Shown: positions 56,015 to 64,000 of the stretch, piece after piece
How the letters are laid out: each line of letters opens with the position of its first letter
How positions within the stretch are numbered: the first letter of the stretch is position 1
Origin: Oligella sp050920755
GTDB taxonomy: Bacteria; Pseudomonadota; Gammaproteobacteria; Burkholderiales; Burkholderiaceae_B
Direction of reading: 5' to 3'
Assembly: GCF_050920755.1 (NCBI RefSeq)
Contig: NZ_CP158480.1
Coordinates: forward strand, 248,001-312,000
DNA length: 64,000 nt
Program-made: the position numbers and the translations under genes
The notes under the pieces: model-generated
What the model was told of the DNA's origin: nothing
Database searches by the model: none
The model's input: the letters and a program-made list of their open reading frames with translations, nothing else

Positions 56015-56956
56015 ATGCCATTTTTTAAATGTGACTCGATGAATGATTTTCCGCATGATTTTATGATCGACGATGTGGTCTGCGGTCTTAAAGAAAAGCG
56101 TCAAGCGTGGCGCACTGAGCAAAATCGTCTGGAGGAAAAGGGCGGTCGTCACTTACCCTCACCGGAGATTATCGCCGAAGCCATGCATTCATTGACCGGT
56201 GCTTTATTTCCGATGCGTTTGGGGCCTGAGGATTTAGTGCAGGAAAGTGAGGATTTTTACGTGGGTTATACCCTCGGCAAGGCCTTAAACTTGTTGCTGA
56301 CTCAGGTGCGTTTAGAGTTTCTACAAAAGCAGCAAAATAATGCCGTTGATCACGAGCAAATTCGTGCTAAAGCCGTAGAGATTGTACGTCGCTTTGCAGC
56401 CACCCTTCCCGAGATCAGAGGTTTATTGGATCATGACGTACGTGCCGCTTTTCGTGGGGATCCGGCAGCCACCAGTGTGGATGAGGTGTTACTCTGCTAT
56501 CCCGGCGTTCATGCCATGGTTTCTCATCGTATCGCCCATGAGTTATATAAATTGGATGTCAAAATCATTGCGCGCGTAGTGTCTGAATTGGCACATAGCC
56601 ATACCGGCATTGATATTCACCCCGGTGCCACCATCGGTCCGGGCTGTTTTATTGATCACGGTACCGGTGTGGTGATTGGTGAAACCGCTATTATCGGTAA
56701 AAATGTCCGTATTTATCAAGCGGTTACCTTAGGCGCTAAGAGTTTCCCGAGCGATGAGCATGGTAATTTACATAAAGGACTTGATCGTCACCCGATTGTT
56801 GAGGATGATGTGGTGATTTATGCGGGGGCGACGATTTTAGGCCGTGTGGTGATAGGCAAAGGCTCGGTGATAGGGGGTAATGTCTGGCTCACTCGCGGAG
56901 TGCCGGCTAATAGCGTGATTAGCCTTGCCGATCCTTGCGGTGAGAGTGATCTTTAG
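56015..56956 (+). CDS. cysE: Serine O-acetyltransferase (EpsC-type CysE)
   Basis: It makes O-acetylserine for cysteine synthesis. The 313-residue protein has an N-terminal helical domain (about 20-180) and a left-handed beta-helix of hexapeptide repeats from HPGATIGPGCFIDHGTG to VIGGNVWLTRGVP (about 203-305). The catalytic His is likely in FIDHGTGVVIGE. It belongs to the longer EpsC-like group, not the 270-residue E. coli CysE. A sulfate importer is encoded 12 kb upstream, so both cysteine inputs are in the window. The last residues lack the usual Ile tail, so complex formation with CysK is uncertain. Confidence 0.9.
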   Translation: MPFFKCDSMNDFPHDFMIDDVVCGLKEKRQAWRTEQNRLEEKGGRHLPSPEIIAEAMHSLTGALFPMRLGPEDLVQESEDFYVGYTLGKALNLLLTQVRLEFLQKQQNNAVDHEQIRAKAVEIVRRFAATLPEIRGLLDHDVRAAFRGDPAATSVDEVLLCYPGVHAMVSHRIAHELYKLDVKIIARVVSELAHSHTGIDIHPGATIGPGCFIDHGTGVVIGETAIIGKNVRIYQAVTLGAKSFPSDEHGNLHKGLDRHPIVEDDVVIYAGATILGRVVIGKGSVIGGNVWLTRGVPANSVISLADPCGESDL

Positions 56957-56961
56957 TCAGT

Positions 56962-57001
56962 AAAAAATAGGCCCTGAAATGCATCATCACTTCACGGCCC
57001 G
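56962..57001 (-). terminator. Terminator of ppk2 (minus strand)
   Basis: Read on the minus strand, GGGCCGTGAA and TTTCAGGGCC pair through GGCC and TGAA/TTCA, followed by a TATTTTTTA tract. It lies just past the ppk2 stop and the short tandem repeat. Confidence 0.6.
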
Positions 57002-57040
57002 ATAAATCAATAAATCGATAAATCAATAAATCAGTAAATC
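57001..57040. repeat. Five tandem copies of an 8-base repeat at the end of ppk2
   Basis: Consecutive 8-mers of the form RRTAAATC fill exactly 40 bases. Four of the five copies differ only at position 1, and the last also differs at position 2. The ppk2 stop codon lies in the repeat, yet gain or loss of one copy would leave a TGA in the same place, so the protein end is tolerant to slippage. Confidence 0.8.
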
Positions 57041-57945
57041 GCCGGCACCAACATAGAGCCCGGAGTCGGTAAGCGCTTATAGTCCGGATGATGGATACGC
57101 TCAGGTAGCTCGACTTCATCATGCTCCGTATCCTCATAGGGGATTTGCGACAGTAAGTGTGAGATACAGTTTAAGCGAGCGCGTTTTTTATCATCGCCCT
57201 CAACCACCCACCAAGGTGCTTCCGCAATATGTGAACGAGCCATCATAATCTCTTTGGCTTTAGTGTAGTCCTCCCAACGACGACGCGACTCTAAGTCCAT
57301 AGGCGATAGCTTCCACTGCTTCAGCGGGTCGATCATACGCATCATAAAGCGACGGTGCTGCTCCTCATCGGAAATAGAGAACCAGTACTTAATCAATATA
57401 ATGCCGCTGCGGGTGAGCATTTTTTCAAATTCGCCCACATCACGGAAGAAGGCCTCATACTCCTCGTCGGTACAGAAACCCATCACACGCTCAACACCGG
57501 CACGGTTATACCAGCTGCGGTCAAATAAAACAATCTCACCGCCGGCCGGTAAATAAGATACATAGCGTTGGAAATACCACTGAGTGCGCTCGCGATCATT
57601 AGGTGCAGGTAAGGCCGCCACACGACAGACGCGCGGATTTAAACGCTGGGTAATGCGCTTAATGGCACCACCCTTGCCGGCAGCATCACGACCCTCAAAA
57701 AGCACCACAACCTTGAGTTTTTTCTGTACCACCCAGTCTTGTAACTTAACCAGTTCACCCTGTAAGCGGAGCAATTCACGAAAATAAACACGACGATCCA
57801 TGCCCTCATCGTGGACGGTTTGACCGGCTTCAGTCAGTAATGCCTGATAACGCTCATCATCAATTTCCATCTCCAGCTCTTCATCAAAGCTATCCATGAT
57901 TTCAGCATAAAGACGTCGTGCATTTTCTGATAGAGGTTGACTCAT
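57031..57945 (-). CDS. ppk2: Polyphosphate kinase 2
   Basis: PPK2 uses inorganic polyphosphate to phosphorylate nucleotides. The 304-residue P-loop protein has Walker A GRDAAGKGG at 85-93 and Walker B FDRSWYNRAGVE from 141, then the lid region with DPLKQWKLSPMD. One-domain length and motifs suggest the class I group that mainly turns ADP (or GDP) into the triphosphate. It ends in a short tandem repeat and its own terminator. The ribosome binding site is weak. It is convergent with cysE and divergent from nothing but a short AT-rich gap before thiC. Confidence 0.92.
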   Translation of the reverse strand: MSQPLSENARRLYAEIMDSFDEELEMEIDDERYQALLTEAGQTVHDEGMDRRVYFRELLRLQGELVKLQDWVVQKKLKVVVLFEGRDAAGKGGAIKRITQRLNPRVCRVAALPAPNDRERTQWYFQRYVSYLPAGGEIVLFDRSWYNRAGVERVMGFCTDEEYEAFFRDVGEFEKMLTRSGIILIKYWFSISDEEQHRRFMMRMIDPLKQWKLSPMDLESRRRWEDYTKAKEIMMARSHIAEAPWWVVEGDDKKRARLNCISHLLSQIPYEDTEHDEVELPERIHHPDYKRLPTPGSMLVPAIY

Positions 57946-58052
57946 GATATAAACCCGTAATTGTTTGTTTTGTTAAAAAATGTGTCTATTATCTTTATAT
58001 TACCATTGAATGATGAAGTTAATATGACGGTACAAGGGCTTTAGCGGCATAA

Positions 58053-58099
58053 AATAAAAAACTCCGTGCCTGTGCTTTGCCGCATCGGATGCACGGAGT
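58053..58099 (-). terminator. Terminator of thiC (minus strand)
   Basis: On the minus strand ACTCCGTGC pairs exactly with GCACGGAGT (58091-58099 with 58061-58069), followed by TTTTTATTTT. It lies about 27 bases after the thiC stop. Confidence 0.88.
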
Positions 58100-58125
58100 G
58101 AGTGAATCAAAGACAGTGACTCAAC

Positions 58126-60000
58126 TTAGCTATAGATCTTGCTGCCTTGTTTAATAAACTCAATGGATTTTTCCTGCATACCCTCTTGCGCTTTGGCATA
58201 GTCACGAACTTCCTGAGTAATCTTCATGGAGCAGAACTTCGGACCGCACATTGAGCAGAAGTGAGCAATTTTAGCGCCCTCGGCCGGTAGCGTTTGATCA
58301 TGGTACTCTTCGGCGCGTTCCGGATCTAAGCCCAGACGGAATTGATCGCGCCAGCGGAACTCAAAGCGAGCTTTGGAAAGCGCATTATCGCGTAGCTGAG
58401 CGCCCGGCCAGCCCTTGGCTAAATCGGCAGCATGTGCGGCAATCTTATAAGTAATAATACCGGTACGCACATCCTCTTTGTCCGGTAAGCCCAAGTGCTC
58501 CTTAGGCGTCACATAGCACAGCATAGCGGTACCGTACCAGCCGATATTGGTGGCACCGATACCGGAGGTGATATGGTCATAGCCCGGCGCAATATCCGTC
58601 ACCAGTGGCCCTAAGGTATAAAACGGCGCTTCATAGCAATGCTTCAGTTCTTCGGTGACATTGGCCTGAATACGCTGCATCGGCACATGGCCCGGACCCT
58701 CGATCATCACCTGTACATCATGCTCCCAAGCTTTAGCAGTCAGATCACCCAAGGTATAAAGCTCACTGAATTGGGCCTTGTCATTAGCATCGGCAATGCT
58801 GCCCGGACGTAAACCGTCGCCTAAGCTGAATGACACATCATAGGCCTTCATGATTTCACAGATATCATCAAAATGCGTGTATAAGAAGTTTTCTTTGTGA
58901 TGCGCCAGACACCATTTAGCCATAATCGAGCCGCCGCGTGAAACAATGCCGGTTACACGATCGGCTGTCATCGGTACATAGCGCAGTAATACCCCGGCGT
59001 GAATAGTAAAGTAATCAACGCCTTGCTCCGCTTGTTCAATTAAGGTGTCACGGAATAAATCCCAAGTCAGGTCTTCGGCAATCCCACCGACTTTTTCCAA
59101 AGCTTGGTAGATCGGTACTGTGCCGATAGGTACCGGTGCATTACGAATAATCCATTCGCGTGTTTCATGAATATGAGCGCCGGTAGAAAGATCCATAATC
59201 GTATCCGCACCCCAGCGCAGCGACCAAACCATTTTTTCGACCTCTTCGGTGAGTGAAGAGGTAACGGCGGAATTACCTAAGTTACCGTTAATTTTTACAC
59301 GGAAGTTACGCCCGATAATCATCGGCTCCAATTCCGGGTGGTTGATATTAGCAGGGATAATGGCACGGCCGGCGGCGACTTCACTGCGTACAAATTCAGG
59401 CGTAATATCCTCCGGACGCTTAGGTAAATTGGCACCGTAATCAAAGCCCTCATGCTGTCTTAGGAGCTTGCTGTAGGCCGGATCGGACATCAGCTTATCC
59501 AGCATTAATTGCTCACGTAAGGCCACGAACTCCATTTCCGGCGTGATAATGCCTTGACGGGCATAGTGCATTTGGGTGACGTTGTTACCGCTTTTGGCGC
59601 GTCTAGGCTCGGTGATCACATTAAAACGTAAGTGTGCCGTTTTAGGATCGGCTAAGCGCTCTCGACCGAATTCACTACTTAAACCGGGTAGCTTTTCAGT
59701 ATCGTCTCTTTCCTCAATCCAACGCTGGCGGATATTCGGCAAACCCTCTTTAAGGTCAATCGATTGGGCGCTATCACCATAGGGGCCGGAAGTGTCATAG
59801 ACCGGAATCGGTGGATTAATCTCTTCGCCGGTGGTGGTAATGGTCGGATCCTGCTCAATTAAGCGCAAAGGCACGCGAATATCATCACGACTACCTTGAA
59901 TATACTGCTTAGTGGAATTGGGATAGGCAAACTGTAAGCTGATTTCTTCGCTTAAGTCGCTCAGTGCTTGAGTGCTGTTTAATGAAGCGCGTTTATTCAT
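58126..60000 (-). CDS. thiC: ThiC, phosphomethylpyrimidine synthase
   Basis: ThiC is a radical-SAM enzyme that rearranges aminoimidazole ribotide into the thiamine pyrimidine HMP-P. The 624-residue protein has the ThiC-domain blocks MEFVALREQL, NINHPELEPMIIGR and IEGPGHVPMQ, and the C-terminal CSMCGPKFC with C582, C585 and C590 for the 4Fe-4S cluster. The ATG at 60000 follows GGAGG; an in-frame ATG at 60036 would add 12 residues and lies in the regulatory hairpin. A TPP riboswitch precedes it. No other thi genes are in the window. Confidence 0.95.
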   Translation of the reverse strand: MNKRASLNSTQALSDLSEEISLQFAYPNSTKQYIQGSRDDIRVPLRLIEQDPTITTTGEEINPPIPVYDTSGPYGDSAQSIDLKEGLPNIRQRWIEERDDTEKLPGLSSEFGRERLADPKTAHLRFNVITEPRRAKSGNNVTQMHYARQGIITPEMEFVALREQLMLDKLMSDPAYSKLLRQHEGFDYGANLPKRPEDITPEFVRSEVAAGRAIIPANINHPELEPMIIGRNFRVKINGNLGNSAVTSSLTEEVEKMVWSLRWGADTIMDLSTGAHIHETREWIIRNAPVPIGTVPIYQALEKVGGIAEDLTWDLFRDTLIEQAEQGVDYFTIHAGVLLRYVPMTADRVTGIVSRGGSIMAKWCLAHHKENFLYTHFDDICEIMKAYDVSFSLGDGLRPGSIADANDKAQFSELYTLGDLTAKAWEHDVQVMIEGPGHVPMQRIQANVTEELKHCYEAPFYTLGPLVTDIAPGYDHITSGIGATNIGWYGTAMLCYVTPKEHLGLPDKEDVRTGIITYKIAAHAADLAKGWPGAQLRDNALSKARFEFRWRDQFRLGLDPERAEEYHDQTLPAEGAKIAHFCSMCGPKFCSMKITQEVRDYAKAQEGMQEKSIEFIKQGSKIYS

Positions 60001-60001
60001 A

Positions 60002-60036
60002 ATGCCTCCGTAGTGTTTAAAGATGAACAGAGGCAT
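60002..60036 (-). promoter_or_regulatory. Predicted Shine-Dalgarno-sequestering hairpin of thiC
   Basis: On the minus strand ATGCCTC (60036-60030) is the exact complement of GAGGCAT (60008-60002), which contains the thiC ribosome binding site. Pairing would hide the site. Together with the riboswitch upstream it forms a plausible translation-level off state. Confidence 0.6.
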
Positions 60037-60093
60037 GAATCCAAAAATCGTTTTAAAGAAGGTATAAAAAATACCCGCACGACTTATGTTTCT

Positions 60094-60173
60094 ACAAACT
60101 CCCTACGCCGGTACTAACCGAGTCAAGTTCAAAGGGTCTTTCTCAGCTGCCAAGGCAGCACCCCTGTTCGTTG
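60094..60173 (-). ncRNA. TPP riboswitch (THI element)
   Basis: On the minus strand the element reads GGGGTGCTGCC, GCTGAGA, ACCCTTTGAACTTGA, then GTTAGTACCGGCGTAGGGA, the conserved helices and internal loops of the thiamine pyrophosphate aptamer. It sits about 95 bases before the thiC ATG. Binding of TPP is expected to lower ThiC synthesis. Ends are accurate to within a few bases. Confidence 0.93.
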
Positions 60174-60175
60174 CA

Positions 60176-60509
60176 TATGATTAAAACATTTTTTATTGAA
60201 ATTTTAAAGTGTCGTGGCTGTTTATAGGGAAAACACTGCATTGATTGTTTTCTGCTTGGGAACTTAAGAAACATTTGTTAGTCTAATAAATCAGTTCGCT
60301 CTGAATGCACTCACTAGCTGATAAATCATCACAATAAAACCGGCTAAGTCCATGATTATTTAGCATGAATCTTTCACGCTATTGTCATATTTTCTAGTTA
60401 ACATATCGTTTGAAGTGATACTTAATATTGTTTTTGAACCTATGTCAAACGAGGTCGACAGACCGAACCAAGCAAATATTAATAACTATTAAAATATTAG
60501 GAGAATATT
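60176..60509. other. Intergenic region between thiC leader and a small gene
   Basis: This AT-rich stretch of 334 bases presumably contains the divergent promoters of thiC (minus) and the 54-residue gene (plus). I see no coding frame and no convincing promoter pair. Confidence 0.5.
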
Positions 60510-60674
60510 ATGAAATTATTAACTCGTCTCCGTGAAGAATTTGCACCTATGACTCACGAGGAATATCTTAATGAGCTGAAGCAGGAAGCGGAGTACGTTT
60601 CCGAGCATGCAGCAAGCGTTGATGCACTGATGCAAATGTTGGAGCAACGCAAAGTTGAAAATGAGCTTGCTTAA
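60510..60674 (+). CDS. Small hypothetical protein, 54 residues
   Basis: I do not recognise this protein. TAGGAGAATATT precedes an ATG at good spacing, and a terminator follows, which supports a real gene. The chain is highly charged and probably a two-helix coil: LLTRLREEFAPMTHEEYLNEL, then QEAEYVSEHAASVDALMQML. There is no membrane helix, cysteine or signal peptide. A short regulator or assembly factor is possible but unproven. Confidence 0.68.
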   Translation: MKLLTRLREEFAPMTHEEYLNELKQEAEYVSEHAASVDALMQMLEQRKVENELA

Positions 60675-60750
60675 TTGAGCGCTTTGTGAAGTTTTTGGTG
60701 TTGTATCTTAAACTGTAAACCCAAGCCCCGGGGCTTGTACATTTTAAAAG

Positions 60751-60784
60751 ACGCTGTTAGTCTAAGGACTGATAGCGTTTTTTT
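60751..60784 (+). terminator. Terminator after the 54-residue gene
   Basis: ACGCTGTTAGTC at 60751-60762 pairs with GACTGATAGCGT at 60767-60778 with two G-T pairs, followed by six T residues. Strong rho-independent form. A second palindrome, AAGCCCCGGGGCTT at about 60723-60736, lies just upstream. Confidence 0.85.
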
Positions 60785-60855
60785 ATTGACCGGTTGTTTG
60801 AGTGTCGGCTGTTTTATCGAGTATTGAGAGCGTGAGACACTTCAGATGGGGGTGA

Positions 60856-61533
60856 ATGGCATTGGTTCAGCAGGGCTTCTTGTTTGATGAGGATGAGTTT
60901 TTTAGGCATGACGGAAGGGGCTGTTGCGAGCAAATCGGCGTTAATAGCGTTATTCTGCGTGGCTTTGCGCTGCCGAAAGTGGCGGTGTTGATAGAGGAAT
61001 TGGGGCGTATCACTCAAGTTGCACCTTTTCGACAAATGCAAACGGCAGGGGGTCACACTATGTCGGTGGCGATGGCAAATTGTGGTGAGTGGGGCTGGTT
61101 GAGTGATGAACAAGGCTATCGTTATACGCAATATGACCCGGTCACTGCTAAGCCTTGGCCGACCATGCCGGCACCCCTACTTAAATTGGCCGTTGATGCG
61201 GCAGCGGCAGCTGGCTTTGAGGATTTTCGGCCCAATGCCTGTTTGATTAATCGCTATCGACCCGGCAGCAAAATGTCGCTGCATCAGGATAAAAACGAGC
61301 AGGACTTTAAGCAGCCTATTGTCTCAGTGTCTTTAGGTATTCCGGCAGTTTTTCTCTTTGGCGGTCATGAACGTTCAGATAGGCCGGCTAAGCATCCCTT
61401 ATTTCATGGGGATATCGTGGTTTGGGGTGGGGTGGATAGATTACGTTACCATGGCGTGATGCCGCTTAAGGAAGCGCGGCATCCCGTGTTTGGGGCAAAT
61501 CGTATTAATTTAACTTTTAGAAAGGCCCGCTAA
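60856..61533 (+). CDS. alkB: AlkB, oxidative DNA/RNA demethylase
   Basis: AlkB repairs 1-methyladenine and 3-methylcytosine by oxidising the methyl group with Fe(II) and 2-oxoglutarate. The 225-residue protein has H143 and D145 (LHQDKNE), H199 (RYHGV), and the 2-oxoglutarate-binding RINLTFR at 216-222. The substrate-recognition lid includes NRYRPGSKMSLH. GATGGGGG precedes the ATG. It stands alone, with no ada gene adjacent, so adaptive-response control is not evident. Confidence 0.93.
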   Translation: MALVQQGFLFDEDEFFRHDGRGCCEQIGVNSVILRGFALPKVAVLIEELGRITQVAPFRQMQTAGGHTMSVAMANCGEWGWLSDEQGYRYTQYDPVTAKPWPTMPAPLLKLAVDAAAAAGFEDFRPNACLINRYRPGSKMSLHQDKNEQDFKQPIVSVSLGIPAVFLFGGHERSDRPAKHPLFHGDIVVWGGVDRLRYHGVMPLKEARHPVFGANRINLTFRKAR

Positions 61534-61544
61534 GCCTATCAATA

Positions 61545-61572
61545 AGGGCCCGGATCCTGGAATCCGAGCCCT
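61545..61572 (-). terminator. Hairpin between alkB and acnD
   Basis: AGGGCCCGGAT at 61545-61555 pairs with ATCCGAGCCCT at 61562-61572 with one mismatch. The minus-strand side is followed by TTATT, so it more likely ends acnD, though it may serve both convergent genes. Confidence 0.6.
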
Positions 61573-61603
61573 AGGCTTAAACGCTGTGAATACTCAGTGC
61601 CAA

Positions 61604-64000
61604 TTAGGCTTGAGCACCCTCAAGGAAGTCTTGAGCAAAGCGTTGTAACACGCCAGCGGCCTCATAGATGCTGACCTCTTCGGCCGTATCCAAGCGGCAG
61701 ATAACCGGTACGTCCACGGTTTCACCGTTACGACGGTTAATGCGAAGAATTAATTCGCTGCGTGCTTCCGGCTTACCAATCACATCGTAGCTTTCAGTGC
61801 CGTCAATTTCAAGCGTTAAGCGGTTAACGCCCTCTTTGAACTGTAGCGGCAACACGCCCATACCGACTAAGTTGGTACGGTGAATGCGCTCAAAGCCCTC
61901 GGCCACGATAGCCTGTACACCGGCTAGGCGTACGCCCTTGGCGGCCCAGTCACGTGATGAACCCTGACCGTAGTCGGCGCCGGCGATAATGATTAACGGC
62001 TGCTCACGCTCCATGTAGGTCTCGATCGCTTCCCACATACGAGTAACCTTGCCCTCAGGCTCGATGCGCGCAAGTGAACCCTGCTTAACAGAGCCGTCCT
62101 CATTGCGAACCATTTCGTTAAATAACTTAGGATTCGCAAAAGTGGCGCGCTGTGCCGTTAAGTGGTCACCACGGTGGGTAGCGTAGGAGTTAAAGTCCTC
62201 CTCAGGTAAACCCATCTTGGCGAGGTACTCACCGGCTGCACTGTTAAGTAGAATCGCATTGGACGGTGATAAGTGGTCGGTGGTGATGTTATCACCTAAA
62301 ACCGCTAACGGCACCATGCCTTTTAGGCTGCGCTCACCCGCTAAAGCGCCTTCCCAATAAGGTGGGCGACGGATGTAGGTGGACATAGGACGCCAGTTAT
62401 ATAGTGGGCTATCTGCCTTTTCAGTGGTCTCGTCTTTAGCAAACATCGGGATATACACCTTGCGATATTGCTCAGGCTTAACCGCCTGCTTTTGAATCTC
62501 GTCGATTTCCGCATCGCTAGGCCAGATATCCTTAAGCGTAATGGCATTACCGTCCTTGTCAAAGCCGAGCGGATCCTTTTCAATATCGAAGCGGATACTG
62601 CCGGCAATCGCATAAGCCACGACTAATGGCGGTGAAGCCAAGAAAGCTTGCTTAGCATAAGGGTGAATACGACCGTCAAAGTTACGGTTACCGGAAAGTA
62701 CGGCAACAGAATAGAGTTCACGATCGATAATTTCCTGTTGGATAGTAGGATCTAAGGCACCGGACATACCGTTACAAGTAGTACAGGCAAAGGCAACCAC
62801 ACCGAAGCCCAGCTTTTCTAACTCAGGTAACAGACCGGCTTCTTCAAGATATAGCGCAACAGCTTTAGAACCCGGCGCAAATGAGCTCTTAACCCAAGGC
62901 TTACGTACTAAACCTAAACGGTTGGCGTTGCGTGCCAAGAGTGCGGCAGCGATAACGTTACGCGGGTTATTGGTATTGGTACAGCTGGTGATCGCTGCAA
63001 TGATCACTGCGCCGTCAGGCATTTCGCCATCTTTGCTATGATAGTCACCTAAAAGACCGCGATTACCCAGTTCGCTCACCGGTAATAAATTGTGCGGGTT
63101 AGATGGGCCGGCTAAGGTGCGCTCAACGGTCGATAAATCGAATTCCAAGACACGCTCGTACTCAGCCGTTTTCAGTGCATCAGCCCACAGACCGGTGGTT
63201 TTAGCGTATTGCTCTACTAACTCAACCTGCTCAGGCTCACGACCGGTTAATTTTAAGTAATCAATGGTATTTTCATCAATATAGAACATCGCTGCAGTCG
63301 CACCGTACTCAGGCGCCATATTAGCGATGGTGGCACGATCACCGAGGCTTAAGTTAGCGGTACCCTCACCGAAGAACTCCAGATACGCGGAAACCACTTT
63401 AGAGTCACGTAGGAACTTAGTCAAAGCTAAGACAATATCAGTGGCAGTGATGCCCACACCCGGTTTGCCGGTTAATTTAACACCGACGATATCCGGTAAA
63501 CGCATCCAAGACGCACGACCAAGCATCACGGTCTCGGCCTCAAGACCACCGACACCGATTGCGATTACGCCAAGCGCATCAACCATCGGCGTGTGACTGT
63601 CCGTACCGACCAGCGTGTCAGGGAAGGCCACGCCGTCACGCACTTCAATGACCGGTGACATATGCTCTAAGTTAATCTGGTGGAGAATACCATTGCCCGG
63701 AGGAATAACGTCAACGTTTTCAAATGCTGTCTTACTCCAGTTAATAAAGTGGAAGCGGTCATCGTTACGACGATCCTCAATGGCGCGGTTTTTTGCAAAA
63801 GCGTCCGGATCGTAACCACCGTACTCAACCGCTAAAGAGTGGTCAACAATTAACTGGGTCGGTACCACCGGGTTGATTTTGGCCGGGTCGCCGCCCTTAT
63901 CGGCAATGGCGTCACGTAAACCGGCTAAGTCAACCAATGCTGTTTGACCTAAAATGTCATGACACACCACACGTGCAGGAAACCATGGGAAATCCACTTC
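61604..64000 (-). CDS. acnD: AcnD, Fe/S-dependent 2-methylcitrate dehydratase (5' end outside window)
   Basis: The visible 798 codons are the C-terminal part of an aconitase-superfamily protein. The [4Fe-4S] cysteines are visible in ITSCTNTNNP and FACTTCNGMSG. Blocks such as DFPWFPARVVCHDILGQTALVDLAGL-type text near the cut, YDPDAFAKNRAIEDRRND and VIPPGNGILHQINLE resemble AcnD, which works with PrpF in the methylcitrate cycle for propionate, more than AcnA. About 65-70 N-terminal residues lie past position 64000. Prp genes may follow beyond the window, which would confirm the call; a generic aconitase role remains possible. Confidence 0.85.
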   Translation of the reverse strand, partial: EVDFPWFPARVVCHDILGQTALVDLAGLRDAIADKGGDPAKINPVVPTQLIVDHSLAVEYGGYDPDAFAKNRAIEDRRNDDRFHFINWSKTAFENVDVIPPGNGILHQINLEHMSPVIEVRDGVAFPDTLVGTDSHTPMVDALGVIAIGVGGLEAETVMLGRASWMRLPDIVGVKLTGKPGVGITATDIVLALTKFLRDSKVVSAYLEFFGEGTANLSLGDRATIANMAPEYGATAAMFYIDENTIDYLKLTGREPEQVELVEQYAKTTGLWADALKTAEYERVLEFDLSTVERTLAGPSNPHNLLPVSELGNRGLLGDYHSKDGEMPDGAVIIAAITSCTNTNNPRNVIAAALLARNANRLGLVRKPWVKSSFAPGSKAVALYLEEAGLLPELEKLGFGVVAFACTTCNGMSGALDPTIQQEIIDRELYSVAVLSGNRNFDGRIHPYAKQAFLASPPLVVAYAIAGSIRFDIEKDPLGFDKDGNAITLKDIWPSDAEIDEIQKQAVKPEQYRKVYIPMFAKDETTEKADSPLYNWRPMSTYIRRPPYWEGALAGERSLKGMVPLAVLGDNITTDHLSPSNAILLNSAAGEYLAKMGLPEEDFNSYATHRGDHLTAQRATFANPKLFNEMVRNEDGSVKQGSLARIEPEGKVTRMWEAIETYMEREQPLIIIAGADYGQGSSRDWAAKGVRLAGVQAIVAEGFERIHRTNLVGMGVLPLQFKEGVNRLTLEIDGTESYDVIGKPEARSELILRINRRNGETVDVPVICRLDTAEEVSIYEAAGVLQRFAQDFLEGAQA

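Noticed and set aside
57001..57040. Possible CRISPR-like repeat
   Set aside because: The units are 8 bases, directly adjacent and without spacers; it is a simple tandem repeat.

Overview
The window is ordinary chromosome of a moderate-GC betaproteobacterium, most likely Burkholderiales of the Alcaligenaceae type. The gene order points there: hisAFIE-tatABC, a DegS-like protease divergent from a Nif3-family gene, mscL, petABC-sspAB, birA-coaX, dacC-dat-ybeD-lipB-lipA, and prepilin peptidase-coaE-zapD. The aspartyl-tRNA synthetase and the type III pantothenate kinase also fit. I cannot name the genus from sequence alone.

Layout. 1-430 is an AT-rich, hairpin-containing leader. 431-2753 holds hisA, hisF, hisI and hisE, closed by a terminator; hisB and hisH are not upstream. 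2838-4941 is tatABC. A membrane-anchored HtrA protease (4945-6153, minus) lies back to back with a Nif3-like gene that is split by a complete IS3-family element (6313-7503). mscL follows on the minus strand, then the cytochrome bc1 operon petABC and sspA/sspB. 13164-19482 carries tRNA-Thr and a full rRNA operon (16S, tRNA-Ile, tRNA-Ala, 23S, 5S) with tandem promoters, two boxA elements and a strong terminator. 19694-22134 is a small accessory pocket: a 2OG-Fe(II) oxygenase, an LGT-like/thioredoxin fusion, an AbrB-like protein and an unknown protein. 22272-34300 is mostly housekeeping: an antiporter, fmdB, aspS, two short-chain dehydrogenases, two metalloproteases, a nuclease-fold protein, waaC, waaA, birA and coaX. 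34405-39558 covers a short SPOR-like remnant, a hydrolase, dacC, a D-amino-acid transaminase, ybeD, lipB and lipA. 39853-43904 is a sulfate ABC importer. 44074-46954 holds a TorD-like chaperone, a short prepilin peptidase, coaE and zapD. 46994-55981 is an MdtABC-type RND efflux operon with its own outer-membrane factor. The end holds a serine acetyltransferase, polyphosphate kinase 2, thiC under a TPP riboswitch, a 54-residue protein, alkB and the 3' part of acnD.

How the genes work together. Several runs are tight operons with 1-8 base overlaps (hisA/F, tatB/C, birA/coaX, lipB/lipA, cysW/cysA, coaE/zapD, mdtA/B, mdtC/OMF). TatABC is next door to the Rieske protein PetA, which carries a twin-arginine motif and is a predicted TatABC client. 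Sulfate import and serine acetyltransferase both feed cysteine synthesis. ThiC is predicted to be shut off by thiamine pyrophosphate through a hairpin that hides its ribosome binding site.

I found no CRISPR array, prophage, restriction system or recognisable defence or secondary-metabolite cluster. The most informative unusual items are the IS insertion in the Nif3 gene, the thiC expression platform, the accessory pocket with its AbrB-like gene and a possible operator, the prepilin peptidase lacking a methyltransferase domain, and the truncated SPOR-like reading frame. None amounts to a clear new biological system.
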